A DNA stretch of 64,000 bases from an uncultured Clostridia bacterium (GCA_947627455.1 CANQWC010000003.1:50422-114421); one strand, 5' to 3'. Numbered from the stretch's first letter, positions 26,532 through 34,255 are shown. Notes: generated by a model not told the origin, from the letters alone. A program made the numbers and translations.

Positions 26532-27476
26532 ATGAAAAATATGTGGTTGGTATTCACACTGCTCACGACGTTTCTCTGGGGCGCCGCAGACCTCTTCTAT
26601 AAGAAAGGCGCGCGCGGCGGAACCGAGAAATACAGTCATCTTCTTACAGGCATAACCGTCGGCCTCGTGATGGGCGCTCAGGCGATCTTCACCCTGATCT
26701 TCACCGACGTCGGCTATGACCCGATAAATATTCTTGTTTATCTTCCCGTCTCGCTGTTCTACATAACCTCGATGGTCGTCGGCTATCTCGGCCTTAAATA
26801 TCTTGAGCTGTCGATATCATCGCCCGTTCAGAACAGCTCGGGCGCGGTCGTATGCATTCTTTGCCTGATTTTTCTTGGCGAGAGCCTCGACCTTCTCTCG
26901 GCGGCCGCCGTTGTGATAATCACCATCGGCATAATAATGCTCGGCTGGTATGAAAGGGTCAAGCCCTCCGAGGTAGCGCCCGAGGACAAGAAATATTCAA
27001 AGAGCGTTTTCGCGCTGATCTTCCCGCTCATCTACTGCGTTCTTGACGCCATGGGAACATTCTTCGACGCGTTCTACCTCGACGACATCGAAAAGACGCC
27101 GCTTGTCGGCGTGACCGAGGAGAACTTCGAGACGGTCGCGAATATTTCCTATGAGCTCACGTTCCTCATCGCCGCGATAATCATGCTGATTTATATTCTT
27201 GTCATCAAGAAGGACAAGATCGAAATTCCGAAGCAGGGCAACAAGCTCATCGCCGCGGTGTTCGAGACGGCGGGTCAGTATTTCTATGTCTTCGCGATGA
27301 GCGGCAACGCCGTAGTTGCCGCGCCGACCATCGCCGCCTACTGCGTAGTCGCCGCGCTCCTTGCGGGTATATTCCTCAAGGAAAAGCTCAAGCCTTTACA
27401 GTACGTCGCAATCGCCGCAGTTATCATCGGCATAATCCTCCTCGGCGTCGTCGAGGGCCTGTCGGAGGCAGCGTAA
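26532..27476 (+). CDS. EamA/DMT-family membrane transporter
   Basis: This is an integral membrane protein of the drug/metabolite transporter superfamily, 314 residues, with about ten hydrophobic segments in two halves, as in 10-TM EamA proteins. The first helix is WLVFTLLTTFLWGAADLFYKK; the second half ends with LLGVVEGLSEAA. A charged loop near residues 145-160 separates the halves. ATG 26532 has AGAAAGGA before it; the 30-codon in-frame extension includes the promoter and is rejected. The substrate cannot be told. It is divergent from the pyr operon, but no functional link is shown. Confidence 0.85.
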   Translation: MKNMWLVFTLLTTFLWGAADLFYKKGARGGTEKYSHLLTGITVGLVMGAQAIFTLIFTDVGYDPINILVYLPVSLFYITSMVVGYLGLKYLELSISSPVQNSSGAVVCILCLIFLGESLDLLSAAAVVIITIGIIMLGWYERVKPSEVAPEDKKYSKSVFALIFPLIYCVLDAMGTFFDAFYLDDIEKTPLVGVTEENFETVANISYELTFLIAAIIMLIYILVIKKDKIEIPKQGNKLIAAVFETAGQYFYVFAMSGNAVVAAPTIAAYCVVAALLAGIFLKEKLKPLQYVAIAAVIIGIILLGVVEGLSEAA

Positions 27477-27508
27477 AGAAAATCATTTTTCACATATCGA
27501 ATTTTCAA

Positions 27509-27540
27509 AGAGCAGTCTCACACGAGTCTGCTCTCATTTT
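27509..27540 (+). terminator. Rho-independent terminator after the transporter gene
   Basis: AGAGCAG (27509-27515) pairs with CTGCTCT (27528-27534), with an inner CTC/GAG, followed by CATTTT. Confidence 0.55.
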
Positions 27541-27545
27541 GTGCC

Positions 27546-27569
27546 CTGTAAAGCACACTCTCTTTACAG
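27546..27569. repeat. Palindrome CTGTAAAG-N8-CTTTACAG
   Basis: This is a perfect eight-base inverted repeat with eight bases between the arms, in the gap between the transporter and nrdG. The core GTAAAG-N8-CTTTAC is the same as in the two palindromes of the hisD-hisC gap. It may be a protein-binding site; the regulator is unknown. Confidence 0.5.
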
Positions 27570-27601
27570 CTGTCTCTGCTCAAAATATGCCGTTTTCGCG
27601 C

Positions 27602-27642
27602 TGTAAAGTTTTAACGCTTGCGGGAAGTATTATCACTTTACA
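27602..27642. repeat. Widely spaced TGTAAAGT / ACTTTACA inverted repeat
   Basis: These eight-base perfect arms (27602-27609 and 27635-27642) use the same half-site as the neighbouring palindrome, but with 25 bases between them. It lies about 30 bases upstream of the nrdG NrdR-like box. Confidence 0.4.
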
Positions 27643-27674
27643 AACCACTAAATTTTGAAAAAATATTCGCTTCA

Positions 27675-27728
27675 ACCACAATATTTTGTATTTAACCTCT
27701 TGACAAAGCCGAACATTCGGTATATAAT
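27675..27728 (+). promoter_or_regulatory. nrdG promoter with NrdR-like box
   Basis: An NrdR-like box ACCACAATATTTTGTATT lies at 27675-27692, eight bases (27693-27699 plus the junction) before the -35. TTGACA is at 27700-27705 and TATAAT at 27723-27728 with a 17-base spacer. The layout, including the CCTC just before TTGACA, matches the nrdD promoter, which suggests joint control by NrdR through dATP/ATP. A weaker second box may overlap the -10. Confidence 0.7.
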
Positions 27729-27763
27729 GAACACGTTCGCAGAAGGAAAAGGGGTGAACGAAT

Positions 27764-28456
27764 TTGGAAATTCATGGGTTTCAGAAGCTTACTCTTCTTG
27801 ACTATCCCGAAAAGGTGGCGGCGACGGTATTCACCGCGGGCTGCAATTTAAGGTGCCCGTTCTGTCACAACGCCCTGCTCGTCACAAGGATAAATCTTGC
27901 AGACAGGCTTGACAAGGGCGAGATACTCGCATATTTAAAGAAGCGCAAGGCCGTTCTTGACGGCGTCTGCGTCACGGGCGGCGAGCCGCTTTTGAACGAC
28001 GACGTCTTCGACTTCTTGAAGCAGCTCAAGGACCTCGGCTATGCCGTAAAGCTCGACACAAACGGCACATTCCCCGAAAGGCTCAGGAGGGCGGTGTTCG
28101 GCGGGCTGGTCGACACCGTCGCGATGGACATAAAGAACTCGAAAGAGCGCTACGCCGAGACGGTCGGCGTCAAAGACTTTGACATCGCCCCTGTCGAGGA
28201 GAGCGTCGAGTTTTTGAAGAGCGGCGCGGTCGATTTTGAGTTTCGCACCACCGTCGTGAAAGAGCTTCACACCGAGGAAGACATGGAAAAAATCGGCAGA
28301 TGGATAGCGGGCGCGCCGAGGTATTATCTCCAGTGCTTCAAGGACTCGGGCGAGCTTATTTCGGAAGGCTTTTCATCGCCGTCGATTGAGTTTATGGAAA
28401 ATCTACAAAAAATAGCGATGAAATATATTGAAAAAGTAGAATTGAGGGGCGTTTAG
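27764..28456 (+). CDS. nrdG: Anaerobic ribonucleotide reductase activating protein NrdG
   Basis: This radical-SAM activase installs the glycyl radical on NrdD. The 230 residues start at a TTG codon, 27764-27766, behind GGGGTGA; there is no nearby in-frame ATG before the conserved HGFQKLTLLDYP. The [4Fe-4S] motif is GCNLRCPFCHN near residues 27-36, followed by CVTGGEPLL. It has its own NrdR-type promoter although nrdD follows by 137 bases, so the pair is probably transcribed separately but in step. Confidence 0.93.
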   Translation: MEIHGFQKLTLLDYPEKVAATVFTAGCNLRCPFCHNALLVTRINLADRLDKGEILAYLKKRKAVLDGVCVTGGEPLLNDDVFDFLKQLKDLGYAVKLDTNGTFPERLRRAVFGGLVDTVAMDIKNSKERYAETVGVKDFDIAPVEESVEFLKSGAVDFEFRTTVVKELHTEEDMEKIGRWIAGAPRYYLQCFKDSGELISEGFSSPSIEFMENLQKIAMKYIEKVELRGV

Positions 28457-28463
28457 CGTTTTG

Positions 28464-28517
28464 ACCACAATATATTGTGTTTTGCCTCTTGACATTCGAC
28501 AAGATGTGCGGTATATT
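28464..28517 (+). promoter_or_regulatory. nrdD promoter with NrdR-like box
   Basis: ACCACAATATATTGTGTT at 28464-28481 contains a perfect 14-base palindrome close to the NrdR consensus. TTGACA at 28489-28494, 17-base spacer, TATATT at 28512-28517. A weaker box-like sequence overlaps the -10, 41 bases (about four helical turns) from the first, as expected of tandem NrdR boxes. Confidence 0.75.
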
Positions 28518-28592
28518 TGTAAATGTTCCGCGAAAAATATTTATGAACCGAATCAAAAAATAAATATAAATCATCATAAAGGAGACGGAAAA

Positions 28593-30956
28593 ATGTATCA
28601 GGTAATCAAAAGAGACGGCAAGGTCGTTGATTTCAATATTTCCAAAATCAGCAACGCCATAGTTCTCGCATTCAAAGCCTGCGAAAAGCAGTACAATCAG
28701 GACGTCATCGACTTCCTCGCCCTCAAGGTGACGGCGGACTTCGAGCCGAAGATCAAGGACGGAAAAATCGCCGTTGAAGACATTCAGGACTCGGTCGAGA
28801 GCGTGCTCATCAAGGCGGGCTATGACAGCGTCGCCAAGTCCTATATCCTCTACCGCAAGCAGCGCGAGAAGATAAGAAACCTCAACCAGACCGCTGTAAA
28901 CTACAAAGAAGTCGTCGACAACTATCTTCAGATCAACGACTGGCGCGTCAAGGAAAACTCTACCGTCACATATTCCGTCGGCGGCCTTATCCTCTCAAAC
29001 TCGGGCGCGATAACCGCAAACTACTGGCTTTCCGAGATCTATGATCAGGAAATAGCCGACGCCCACCGCAACTGCGATATCCACCTTCATGACCTCTCGA
29101 TGCTTACGGGCTACTGCGCGGGCTGGTCGCTTAAGCAGCTCATCAAAGAGGGTCTCGGCGGCATCAACGGAAAGATCACCTCAAGCCCCGCAAGCCACCT
29201 TTCTACCCTCTGCAACCAGATGGTAAACTTCCTCGGCATCATGCAGAATGAATGGGCGGGTGCGCAGGCATTCTCGAGCTTCGACACCTATCTTGCCCCG
29301 TTTGTAAAGGTCGACAACCTCACCTATAAAGAAGTCAAGCAGTGCATTCAGAGCTTTGTCTACGGTGTGAACACCCCTTCAAGATGGGGCACTCAGGCGC
29401 CTTTCTCGAACATCACCCTTGACTGGACGGTCCCGAACGACCTCGCCGAGCTTCCCTGCATAGTCGGCGGCAAGGAGCAGGACTTCTGCTATAAGGACTG
29501 CAAGAAGGAAATGGACATGGTCAACAAGGCGTTCATCGAGATAATGATCGAGGGCGACGCCAACGGCCGCGGCTTCCAGTATCCTATCCCGACCTATTCG
29601 ATCACAAGAGATTTCGACTGGTCCGAGACCGAGAACAACAAGCTTCTTTTTGAGATGACCGCGAAATACGGCACTCCCTACTTCTCCAACTACATCAACT
29701 CCGATATGGAGCCCTCAGACGTCAGAAGCATGTGCTGCCGCTTAAGGCTCGACCTCAGAGAACTGAGAAAGAAATCGGGCGGCTTCTTCGGAAGCGGCGA
29801 GTCGACGGGTTCTATCGGCGTTGTCACCATCAACATGCCGAAGATAGCCTATCTCTCGAAGGACGAAAAAGAATTCTACGAGCGCCTTGACAAGCTCATG
29901 GACCTTTCGGCGCGTTCCCTCAAGGTCAAGAGAACCGTCATCACAAAGCTTCTTGACGCGGGTCTTTACCCCTATACCAAGCGCTACCTCGGCACTCTTG
30001 ACAACCACTTCTCGACCATCGGTCTTGTCGGCATGAACGAAGCCTGCCTCAACGCAAACTGGCTCAGGTGCGACCTCACCGACGAAAGAGCCCAGAAGTT
30101 CACCAAGAACGTTCTTAACCACATGCGCGAGCGCCTCTCCGACTATCAGGAGCTCTACGGCGACCTCTATAACCTCGAGGCCACACCTGCCGAGTCGACC
30201 TCTTACCGCCTCGCGAAGCACGACAAGGAGAAATACCCCGACATCATCACCGCCTCTGACGGCACGCCTTACTACACCAACTCTTCTCATCTCCCTGTCG
30301 GCTATACCGACGATATCTTCTCGGCTCTCGATATTCAGGACGAGCTTCAGACCCTTTACACCTCGGGCACTGTTTTCCACACCTTCCTCGGCGAAAAGCT
30401 TCCCGACTGGAAGTCGGCCGCGAACCTCGTGAGAAAGATCGCCGAAAATTACAGGCTGCCTTACTACACAATGAGCCCGACCTACTCCGTCTGCCGCAAC
30501 CACGGATATCTCACGGGCGAGCAGAAGATCTGCCCGCACTGCGGCGAGGCGACCGAGACTTACAGCCGCATCACGGGCTACTATCGCCCCGTTCAGAACT
30601 GGAACGACGGCAAGGTTCAGGAGTATAAGGAGCGTAAGACCTATAACATTTCGACCTCGGTTCTGAGAAGAAACGGCGTCGAGTCAAAGGTCGAGATGGG
30701 CAGCAGCAGCGACACCTCTCTCAAGGACGGCTCCTACCTCTTCACGACCGCGACCTGCCCGAACTGCAAGGTCATAAAGTCGATGCTCGACAAGCAGGGC
30801 TATAAGTATGAGACCCTTCTTGCGAATGAAAACCGCGAGCTTTGCGAAGCATTCGACATTCGCCAGGCCCCGACGCTTGTCATCGTCAAGGACGGCGCGT
30901 TTGAAAAATTCGCGGGTGTCTCCGACATCAAGAAGAACACCATCGCGAGCGCTTGA
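28593..30956 (+). CDS. nrdD: Anaerobic ribonucleoside-triphosphate reductase NrdD with C-terminal glutaredoxin-like domain
   Basis: This glycyl-radical class III reductase makes dNTPs without oxygen. The 787 residues contain an ATP-cone at 1-90 (YQVIKRDGKVVDFN), a catalytic Cys region in RSMCCRLRLDLREL, a zinc site in YSVCRNHGYLTGE with CPHCG, and the radical glycine near 662 in RITGYYRPVQNWNDG. From about 712 to the end there is an extra redoxin domain with a CPNC motif (TTATCPNCKVIKSM) and the cis-Pro QAPTLVIV. ATG 28593 follows AAAGGAG; an earlier in-frame start would lie inside the promoter. The fused redoxin suggests a thiol-based, not formate-based, reductant. Confidence 0.94.
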   Translation: MYQVIKRDGKVVDFNISKISNAIVLAFKACEKQYNQDVIDFLALKVTADFEPKIKDGKIAVEDIQDSVESVLIKAGYDSVAKSYILYRKQREKIRNLNQTAVNYKEVVDNYLQINDWRVKENSTVTYSVGGLILSNSGAITANYWLSEIYDQEIADAHRNCDIHLHDLSMLTGYCAGWSLKQLIKEGLGGINGKITSSPASHLSTLCNQMVNFLGIMQNEWAGAQAFSSFDTYLAPFVKVDNLTYKEVKQCIQSFVYGVNTPSRWGTQAPFSNITLDWTVPNDLAELPCIVGGKEQDFCYKDCKKEMDMVNKAFIEIMIEGDANGRGFQYPIPTYSITRDFDWSETENNKLLFEMTAKYGTPYFSNYINSDMEPSDVRSMCCRLRLDLRELRKKSGGFFGSGESTGSIGVVTINMPKIAYLSKDEKEFYERLDKLMDLSARSLKVKRTVITKLLDAGLYPYTKRYLGTLDNHFSTIGLVGMNEACLNANWLRCDLTDERAQKFTKNVLNHMRERLSDYQELYGDLYNLEATPAESTSYRLAKHDKEKYPDIITASDGTPYYTNSSHLPVGYTDDIFSALDIQDELQTLYTSGTVFHTFLGEKLPDWKSAANLVRKIAENYRLPYYTMSPTYSVCRNHGYLTGEQKICPHCGEATETYSRITGYYRPVQNWNDGKVQEYKERKTYNISTSVLRRNGVESKVEMGSSSDTSLKDGSYLFTTATCPNCKVIKSMLDKQGYKYETLLANENRELCEAFDIRQAPTLVIVKDGAFEKFAGVSDIKKNTIASA

Positions 30957-30970
30957 TCGGAAATTCATAA

Positions 30971-31004
30971 CGGGGAAGCCCGAGGGTTTCCCCGCCGGCT
31001 TTTT
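30971..31004 (+). terminator. Rho-independent terminator after nrdD
   Basis: CGGGGAA (30971-30977) pairs with TTCCCCG (30988-30994), with CCC/GGG inside, followed by a T-run at 31000-31004. trxB begins only 22 bases later, so read-through is possible. Confidence 0.65.
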
Positions 31005-31026
31005 AAAAATTTGAATTGGTGAATTT

Positions 31027-31929
31027 ATGTACGATATAATTGTCATCGGCGGCGGCCCCGCGGGCATGACGGCGGCGCTCTATTCGCTGCGCGCAAACAA
31101 GAGCGTTCTTGTGCTTGAAAAGGGCGCTTTCGGCGGCCAGATAACCTTTTCCCCGCTGGTCGAGAATATTCCCGGGCATTCCGCCCTTTCGGGCAACGAT
31201 TTTGCGGCTCTTCTGGTCGAGCAGGTTCTTGAGCAGGGAGGCGATCTTGATTCTGCCGAGGTAACAGAGATTCGCGGCGGCGATGTCAAAACCGTCGTCA
31301 CCGACAGCGGCGAGTATACCGCCAAGGCTGTTATAATCGCGACGGGCGCCGAGCATAGAAGGCTCGGGCTTAAAAACGAGGAGAACCTCATCGGCAGCGG
31401 AATTTCATTCTGCGCAGTCTGCGACGGGGCATTCTATCAAGGAAAGCATGTCGGCGTTGTCGGCGGCGGAAATTCCGCGCTTCAGGAGGCACTGCTTCTT
31501 TCAGAGCTCTGCGAAAAGGTCACGGTGATTCAAAACCTCGCGTTTTTGACGGGCGAGCAAAGGCTTCGCGACCGCCTCGCCGAGAAGAAAAATGTCGAGG
31601 TGATCTTCAACAGCACGGTTGCCGAGCTTTTGGGGAGCGAGACCCTCAACGGAATAGTCATCGAGAACACCGACGGCGAGAGAAAAAACATTCCGCTCGA
31701 CGGCCTGTTTGTCGCGATAGGGCTTGTCCCGAAGAACGCCGCGTTTTCAAACCTCATCGAGCTTGACAAATACGGCTACGCGGTCTCCGACGAAAGCTGC
31801 CTCAGCAAAACCGAGGGCGTTTTCGTAGCGGGCGACTGCCGCACCAAAAAGGTCAGGCAGGTCACTACCGCCTGCGCAGACGGCGCTGTTGCGGCGCTTG
31901 CGGCCTGCGATTACTGCGATACCCACTAA
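31027..31929 (+). CDS. Thioredoxin-reductase-like flavoprotein with atypical NADPH site
   Basis: The 300 residues match low-molecular-weight thioredoxin reductase. The FAD loop is IIVIGGGPAGMTAA, the redox pair Cys129-Cys132 lies in FCAVCDGAF, and the C-terminal FAD motif is GVFVAGDCR. The second nucleotide fold keeps GVVGGGNSALQEA, but the usual GDSAxEE acids are changed to N and Q. The HRR motif that binds the NADPH 2'-phosphate is replaced by VIQNLAF (residues 167-173). It may therefore use another donor, such as ferredoxin as in known clostridial relatives. It follows nrdD closely and could reduce the redoxin domain there. These two points are inference. Confidence 0.85.
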   Translation: MYDIIVIGGGPAGMTAALYSLRANKSVLVLEKGAFGGQITFSPLVENIPGHSALSGNDFAALLVEQVLEQGGDLDSAEVTEIRGGDVKTVVTDSGEYTAKAVIIATGAEHRRLGLKNEENLIGSGISFCAVCDGAFYQGKHVGVVGGGNSALQEALLLSELCEKVTVIQNLAFLTGEQRLRDRLAEKKNVEVIFNSTVAELLGSETLNGIVIENTDGERKNIPLDGLFVAIGLVPKNAAFSNLIELDKYGYAVSDESCLSKTEGVFVAGDCRTKKVRQVTTACADGAVAALAACDYCDTH

Positions 31930-31951
31930 TTCATTTACTATATTGGAAAAT

Positions 31952-31980
31952 CGCTTGTCCGTTTCGGGGCAGGCGTTTTT
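31952..31980 (+). terminator. Rho-independent terminator after the TrxR-like gene
   Basis: CGCTTGTCC pairs with GGGCAGGCG (two G-U pairs), followed by five T. Confidence 0.7.
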
Positions 31981-31986
31981 CTTTCC

Positions 31987-32016
31987 TTGACAACCGCCGA
32001 GCCGCCGTGGTAAAAT
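31987..32016 (+). promoter_or_regulatory. Sigma-A-type promoter of the prepilin-like gene
   Basis: TTGACA at 31987-31992, an 18-base spacer, TAAAAT at 32011-32016, close before the ATG at 32035. Confidence 0.55.
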
Positions 32017-32034
32017 CTGAGAGGGTGAGAGCTG

Positions 32035-32529
32035 ATGAAAGCTTCTGAAAAACTGAAAAATTCGCGCGGCTTCACGCTTGCCGAGCTTGTAGTCGTGCTG
32101 GCGCTATGCTCGCTTTTCGCGATGATCTCCGTCACCGCGATACTTCTTTCGACAAAAACGAGCAGGCTGAGCGTGCTTGAATCCCGCTCTGAAACCGTTT
32201 CAGACACTCTCAATGTCACGATGCGCGACATGCTCGCGAACTCGTTCAACCCGAAGACCGAGGGCGGCGAGACAAAATTCATCTGCGAAAAATATTCGGG
32301 GTGGTATTTGACTTTTCGCGAGGTCGGCGGCAGGATCGACCTGATAATCTTTGACGAGATAGCGGGCGAGCGCTCAGAGCACCTTCTGCCCGACCCGTCC
32401 TATGCCGAATTTCAAATCGAAGATTTTGAATTTTCCTATTCCGACGGCGTTTACACGGTCTCGTATAATCTTGTCAGCGATTCTTTTTCAAAGAGCGTCT
32501 CGACGGAAATATCAAGGCTCAACGCCTGA
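32035..32529 (+). CDS. Prepilin-type N-terminal methylation protein (lone pseudopilin)
   Basis: The 164 residues begin with a short basic leader and the type IV prepilin motif SRGFTLAELVVVLAL, with Glu at mature position +5. A single hydrophobic helix runs to about residue 40 and then a soluble domain of unknown fold. It would be cut by a prepilin peptidase and inserted in the membrane. No pilus ATPase, peptidase or other pilin gene is nearby, so its machine must be elsewhere or it is an orphan. GAGGGTG precedes the ATG. Confidence 0.75.
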   Translation: MKASEKLKNSRGFTLAELVVVLALCSLFAMISVTAILLSTKTSRLSVLESRSETVSDTLNVTMRDMLANSFNPKTEGGETKFICEKYSGWYLTFREVGGRIDLIIFDEIAGERSEHLLPDPSYAEFQIEDFEFSYSDGVYTVSYNLVSDSFSKSVSTEISRLNA

Positions 32530-32580
32530 GCCGCCTGACAGCGGGGCAGGGGAGCAAAAATTTTAATTCGGAGGGACAAA

Positions 32581-33357
32581 ATGGAAAACAAGTATTGTGC
32601 AATTTATTTGAGCGGCACGGGAAACACGAGGTTTTGCATTTCTAAGCTTGCCAAATTGTTAGATGAAAATGCCCCGATCGTTGCGATCGAGGACAGCGCC
32701 GCCGTTTCTGCGGTAAAGGCTTATGAAAATATCATCTTCGGCTATCCCGTACAGTATTCAAACGCGCCGAAAATGATTCGGGATTTTATTCTTGAAAACA
32801 AAGAACTTTGGAGAGGAAAAAGCGTCCTATGCGTTGCTACGATGGGCGCGTTCAGCGGCGATGGCGCGGGCTGCTCGGCGAGGCTTTTTAAAAAGTGCGG
32901 TGCAGCCGTTTTGGGCGGTCTTCACTTAAAGATGCCCGACAGCGTTTGCGACAGTAAGCTTCTGAAGAAAAGCAGGGAAGAGAAGCTTGATATTATACGC
33001 CGCGCGGAGAAAAAAATAAATCGGGCCGCAAGAGACATCAAAAGCGGAAAATATCCGCGAGACGGGCTGGGACTTTTCCCGCACCTCATAGGCTTATTCG
33101 GACAGCGTCTCTGGTTTTACGGCAACACAAGAAGCTATTCCGACAAATTAAAGATAGACAGGTCGAAGTGCGTCGGCTGCGGTGTTTGTCTGCGCCTCTG
33201 CCCGATGAAAAATCTCACAACAGAAAATCAAACCGCCGTGCCGCACGGCCGCTGCACCATGTGCTACCGTTGCATCAGCCAATGCCCTCAAAAAGCGATT
33301 ACATTGGTCGGTGAAGAGGTCGTCGAACAGTACAGGCTTGAAAACTTCGTACAATAG
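32581..33357 (+). CDS. EFR1-type flavodoxin-ferredoxin protein
   Basis: The 258 residues have two parts. Residues 1 to about 150 are flavodoxin-like, with the FMN phosphate loop YLSGTGNTRFCI and the GYPVQYSNAPKMIRDF region. Residues from about 195 carry two [4Fe-4S] motifs, CVGCGVCLRLCP and CTMCYRCISQCP. This domain order matches the EFR1 family of ferredoxins common in Clostridia. It is a predicted cytoplasmic electron carrier with unknown partner. GGAGGGA precedes the ATG, and a strong bidirectional terminator follows. Confidence 0.85.
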   Translation: MENKYCAIYLSGTGNTRFCISKLAKLLDENAPIVAIEDSAAVSAVKAYENIIFGYPVQYSNAPKMIRDFILENKELWRGKSVLCVATMGAFSGDGAGCSARLFKKCGAAVLGGLHLKMPDSVCDSKLLKKSREEKLDIIRRAEKKINRAARDIKSGKYPRDGLGLFPHLIGLFGQRLWFYGNTRSYSDKLKIDRSKCVGCGVCLRLCPMKNLTTENQTAVPHGRCTMCYRCISQCPQKAITLVGEEVVEQYRLENFVQ

Positions 33358-33367
33358 TGTAAATAAA

Positions 33368-33392
33368 AAACGGTGAGCGCTCCTCACCGTTT
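33368..33392. terminator. Bidirectional terminator between convergent genes
   Basis: AAACGGTGAG (33368-33377) and CTCACCGTTT (33383-33392) form a perfect ten-base stem with a five-base loop. A-rich on the left and T-containing on the right, it can end transcripts from both sides. Confidence 0.8.
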
Positions 33393-33946
33393 CATCTTAT
33401 TGTTCGGCAGGCGCCGAAGTCGTATTTTCTCACGAAATCAGAAATTTTCGCGCCGCTGTTTATGTAGTAGATCAGAATTTCCGCGCAGGCCCGAGCGTCG
33501 CTGCCCGCGTTGTGGTGGTCGAGGTGAATGTTGAGCTCGCGGCACATGGTGTCGAGCTTGTGGTTTTCCATCTGCGGAACTATCCGCTTGCCCATTCTGC
33601 AGGTGCAGGCATAGTCGGCGCTTGACCTTCGCGGAATGCCGTAGGCGTTGAGGCACTTTGAGAGCACGCTCATATCAAACTGGGCGTTGTGCGCGATCAG
33701 CAGCCCGCTTCTGAGGAGCGGCCCGAGGGTCGGCCAGATATCTTTGAAGGTCGGCGATTTTTCAGCCATTTCGGGCGTTATTCCCGTCAGCGCGATGTTG
33801 AAGCTGTCGAAGCTTGTTTCGGGGTTGATGAGCGAATAGAATTCCTCGGTGATGACGGCGTTTTCAACAACGCTGACGCCGATAGCGCTCATTCTGTCGT
33901 TTCTGAGGTTGGGCGTCTCAACATCGAAGCAGACAAATCTTGACAT
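33392..33946 (-). CDS. DnaQ-like DEDDh 3'-5' exonuclease
   Basis: The 184-residue protein has the four acidic residues and histidine of DEDDh exonucleases: FVCFDVETPN near the N-terminus, IAHNAQFDMSVL near residue 85, and HHNAGSDARACAEI near residue 150. This resembles the DNA polymerase III epsilon exonuclease domain, and the protein has nothing else attached. The start ATG 33946-33944 has GTGAG before it; an earlier in-frame start 14 codons upstream is less likely. It is a single-gene unit with its own promoter. Confidence 0.85.
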   Translation of the reverse strand: MSRFVCFDVETPNLRNDRMSAIGVSVVENAVITEEFYSLINPETSFDSFNIALTGITPEMAEKSPTFKDIWPTLGPLLRSGLLIAHNAQFDMSVLSKCLNAYGIPRRSSADYACTCRMGKRIVPQMENHKLDTMCRELNIHLDHHNAGSDARACAEILIYYINSGAKISDFVRKYDFGACRTIR

Positions 33947-33978
33947 ATTCTCACTTCCGAAGTATTTTTCCGACAGAT

Positions 33979-34007
33979 ATTTTACCACTTAATCCCCACC
34001 GCGTCAA
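33979..34007 (-). promoter_or_regulatory. Promoter of the exonuclease gene
   Basis: On the minus strand TTGACG (34007-34002), 17 bases, TAAAAT (33984-33979). A 121-bp dispersed element with its flanking repeat lies only five bases upstream of this -35. Confidence 0.65.
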
Positions 34008-34012
34008 GACTT

Positions 34013-34157
34013 TCGGGCGGGCGAGATGTGGCCTAAGCGGCCACATCAAGAAGACAGAAATTAGAGGTCAGATGTCAGAATTTCAAGGTGTCGCCTATGG
34101 CGAAGTTTTCAAATACTGAGGATAATGTGTGCGGAATGGACACTCTCGGGCGGGCGA
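34013..34157. mobile_element. Dispersed 121-bp element, copy A, with 12-bp flanking direct repeats
   Basis: The element is 34025-34145. It is about 97 percent identical (four mismatches in 121) to copy B at 58308-58428. It is flanked exactly by TCGGGCGGGCGA at 34013-34024 and 34146-34157, as a target-site duplication would be. Inside there is a hairpin GATGTGGCC/GGCCACATC at the left end and a second, TCGCC-TAT-GGCGA, in the middle. It has no open reading frame of note. It is probably a short non-autonomous mobile element. Confidence 0.7.
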
Positions 34158-34226
34158 CAGCTGCATAGCCGAAAAACCAAAGCGATTCGCCTTTAAATGG
34201 GCTTTCCATCTTTTTTCAAAAACCTC

Positions 34227-34255
34227 TTTTCAAATCTGACGAAAAGTGATATAAT
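34227..34255 (+). promoter_or_regulatory. Possible promoter of the ttcA-ymdB operon
   Basis: TATAAT at 34250-34255 with a weak -35, TTTTCA, 17 bases upstream at 34227-34232, shortly before the ATG at 34273. Between this and the dispersed element (34158-34226) nothing else was recognised. Confidence 0.45.

Noticed and set aside
29742..30539. Minus-strand open frame of 265 codons opposite nrdD
   Set aside because: Antisense shadow; the residues are Arg/Val/Glu-rich without a domain, and nrdD is intact in this stretch.
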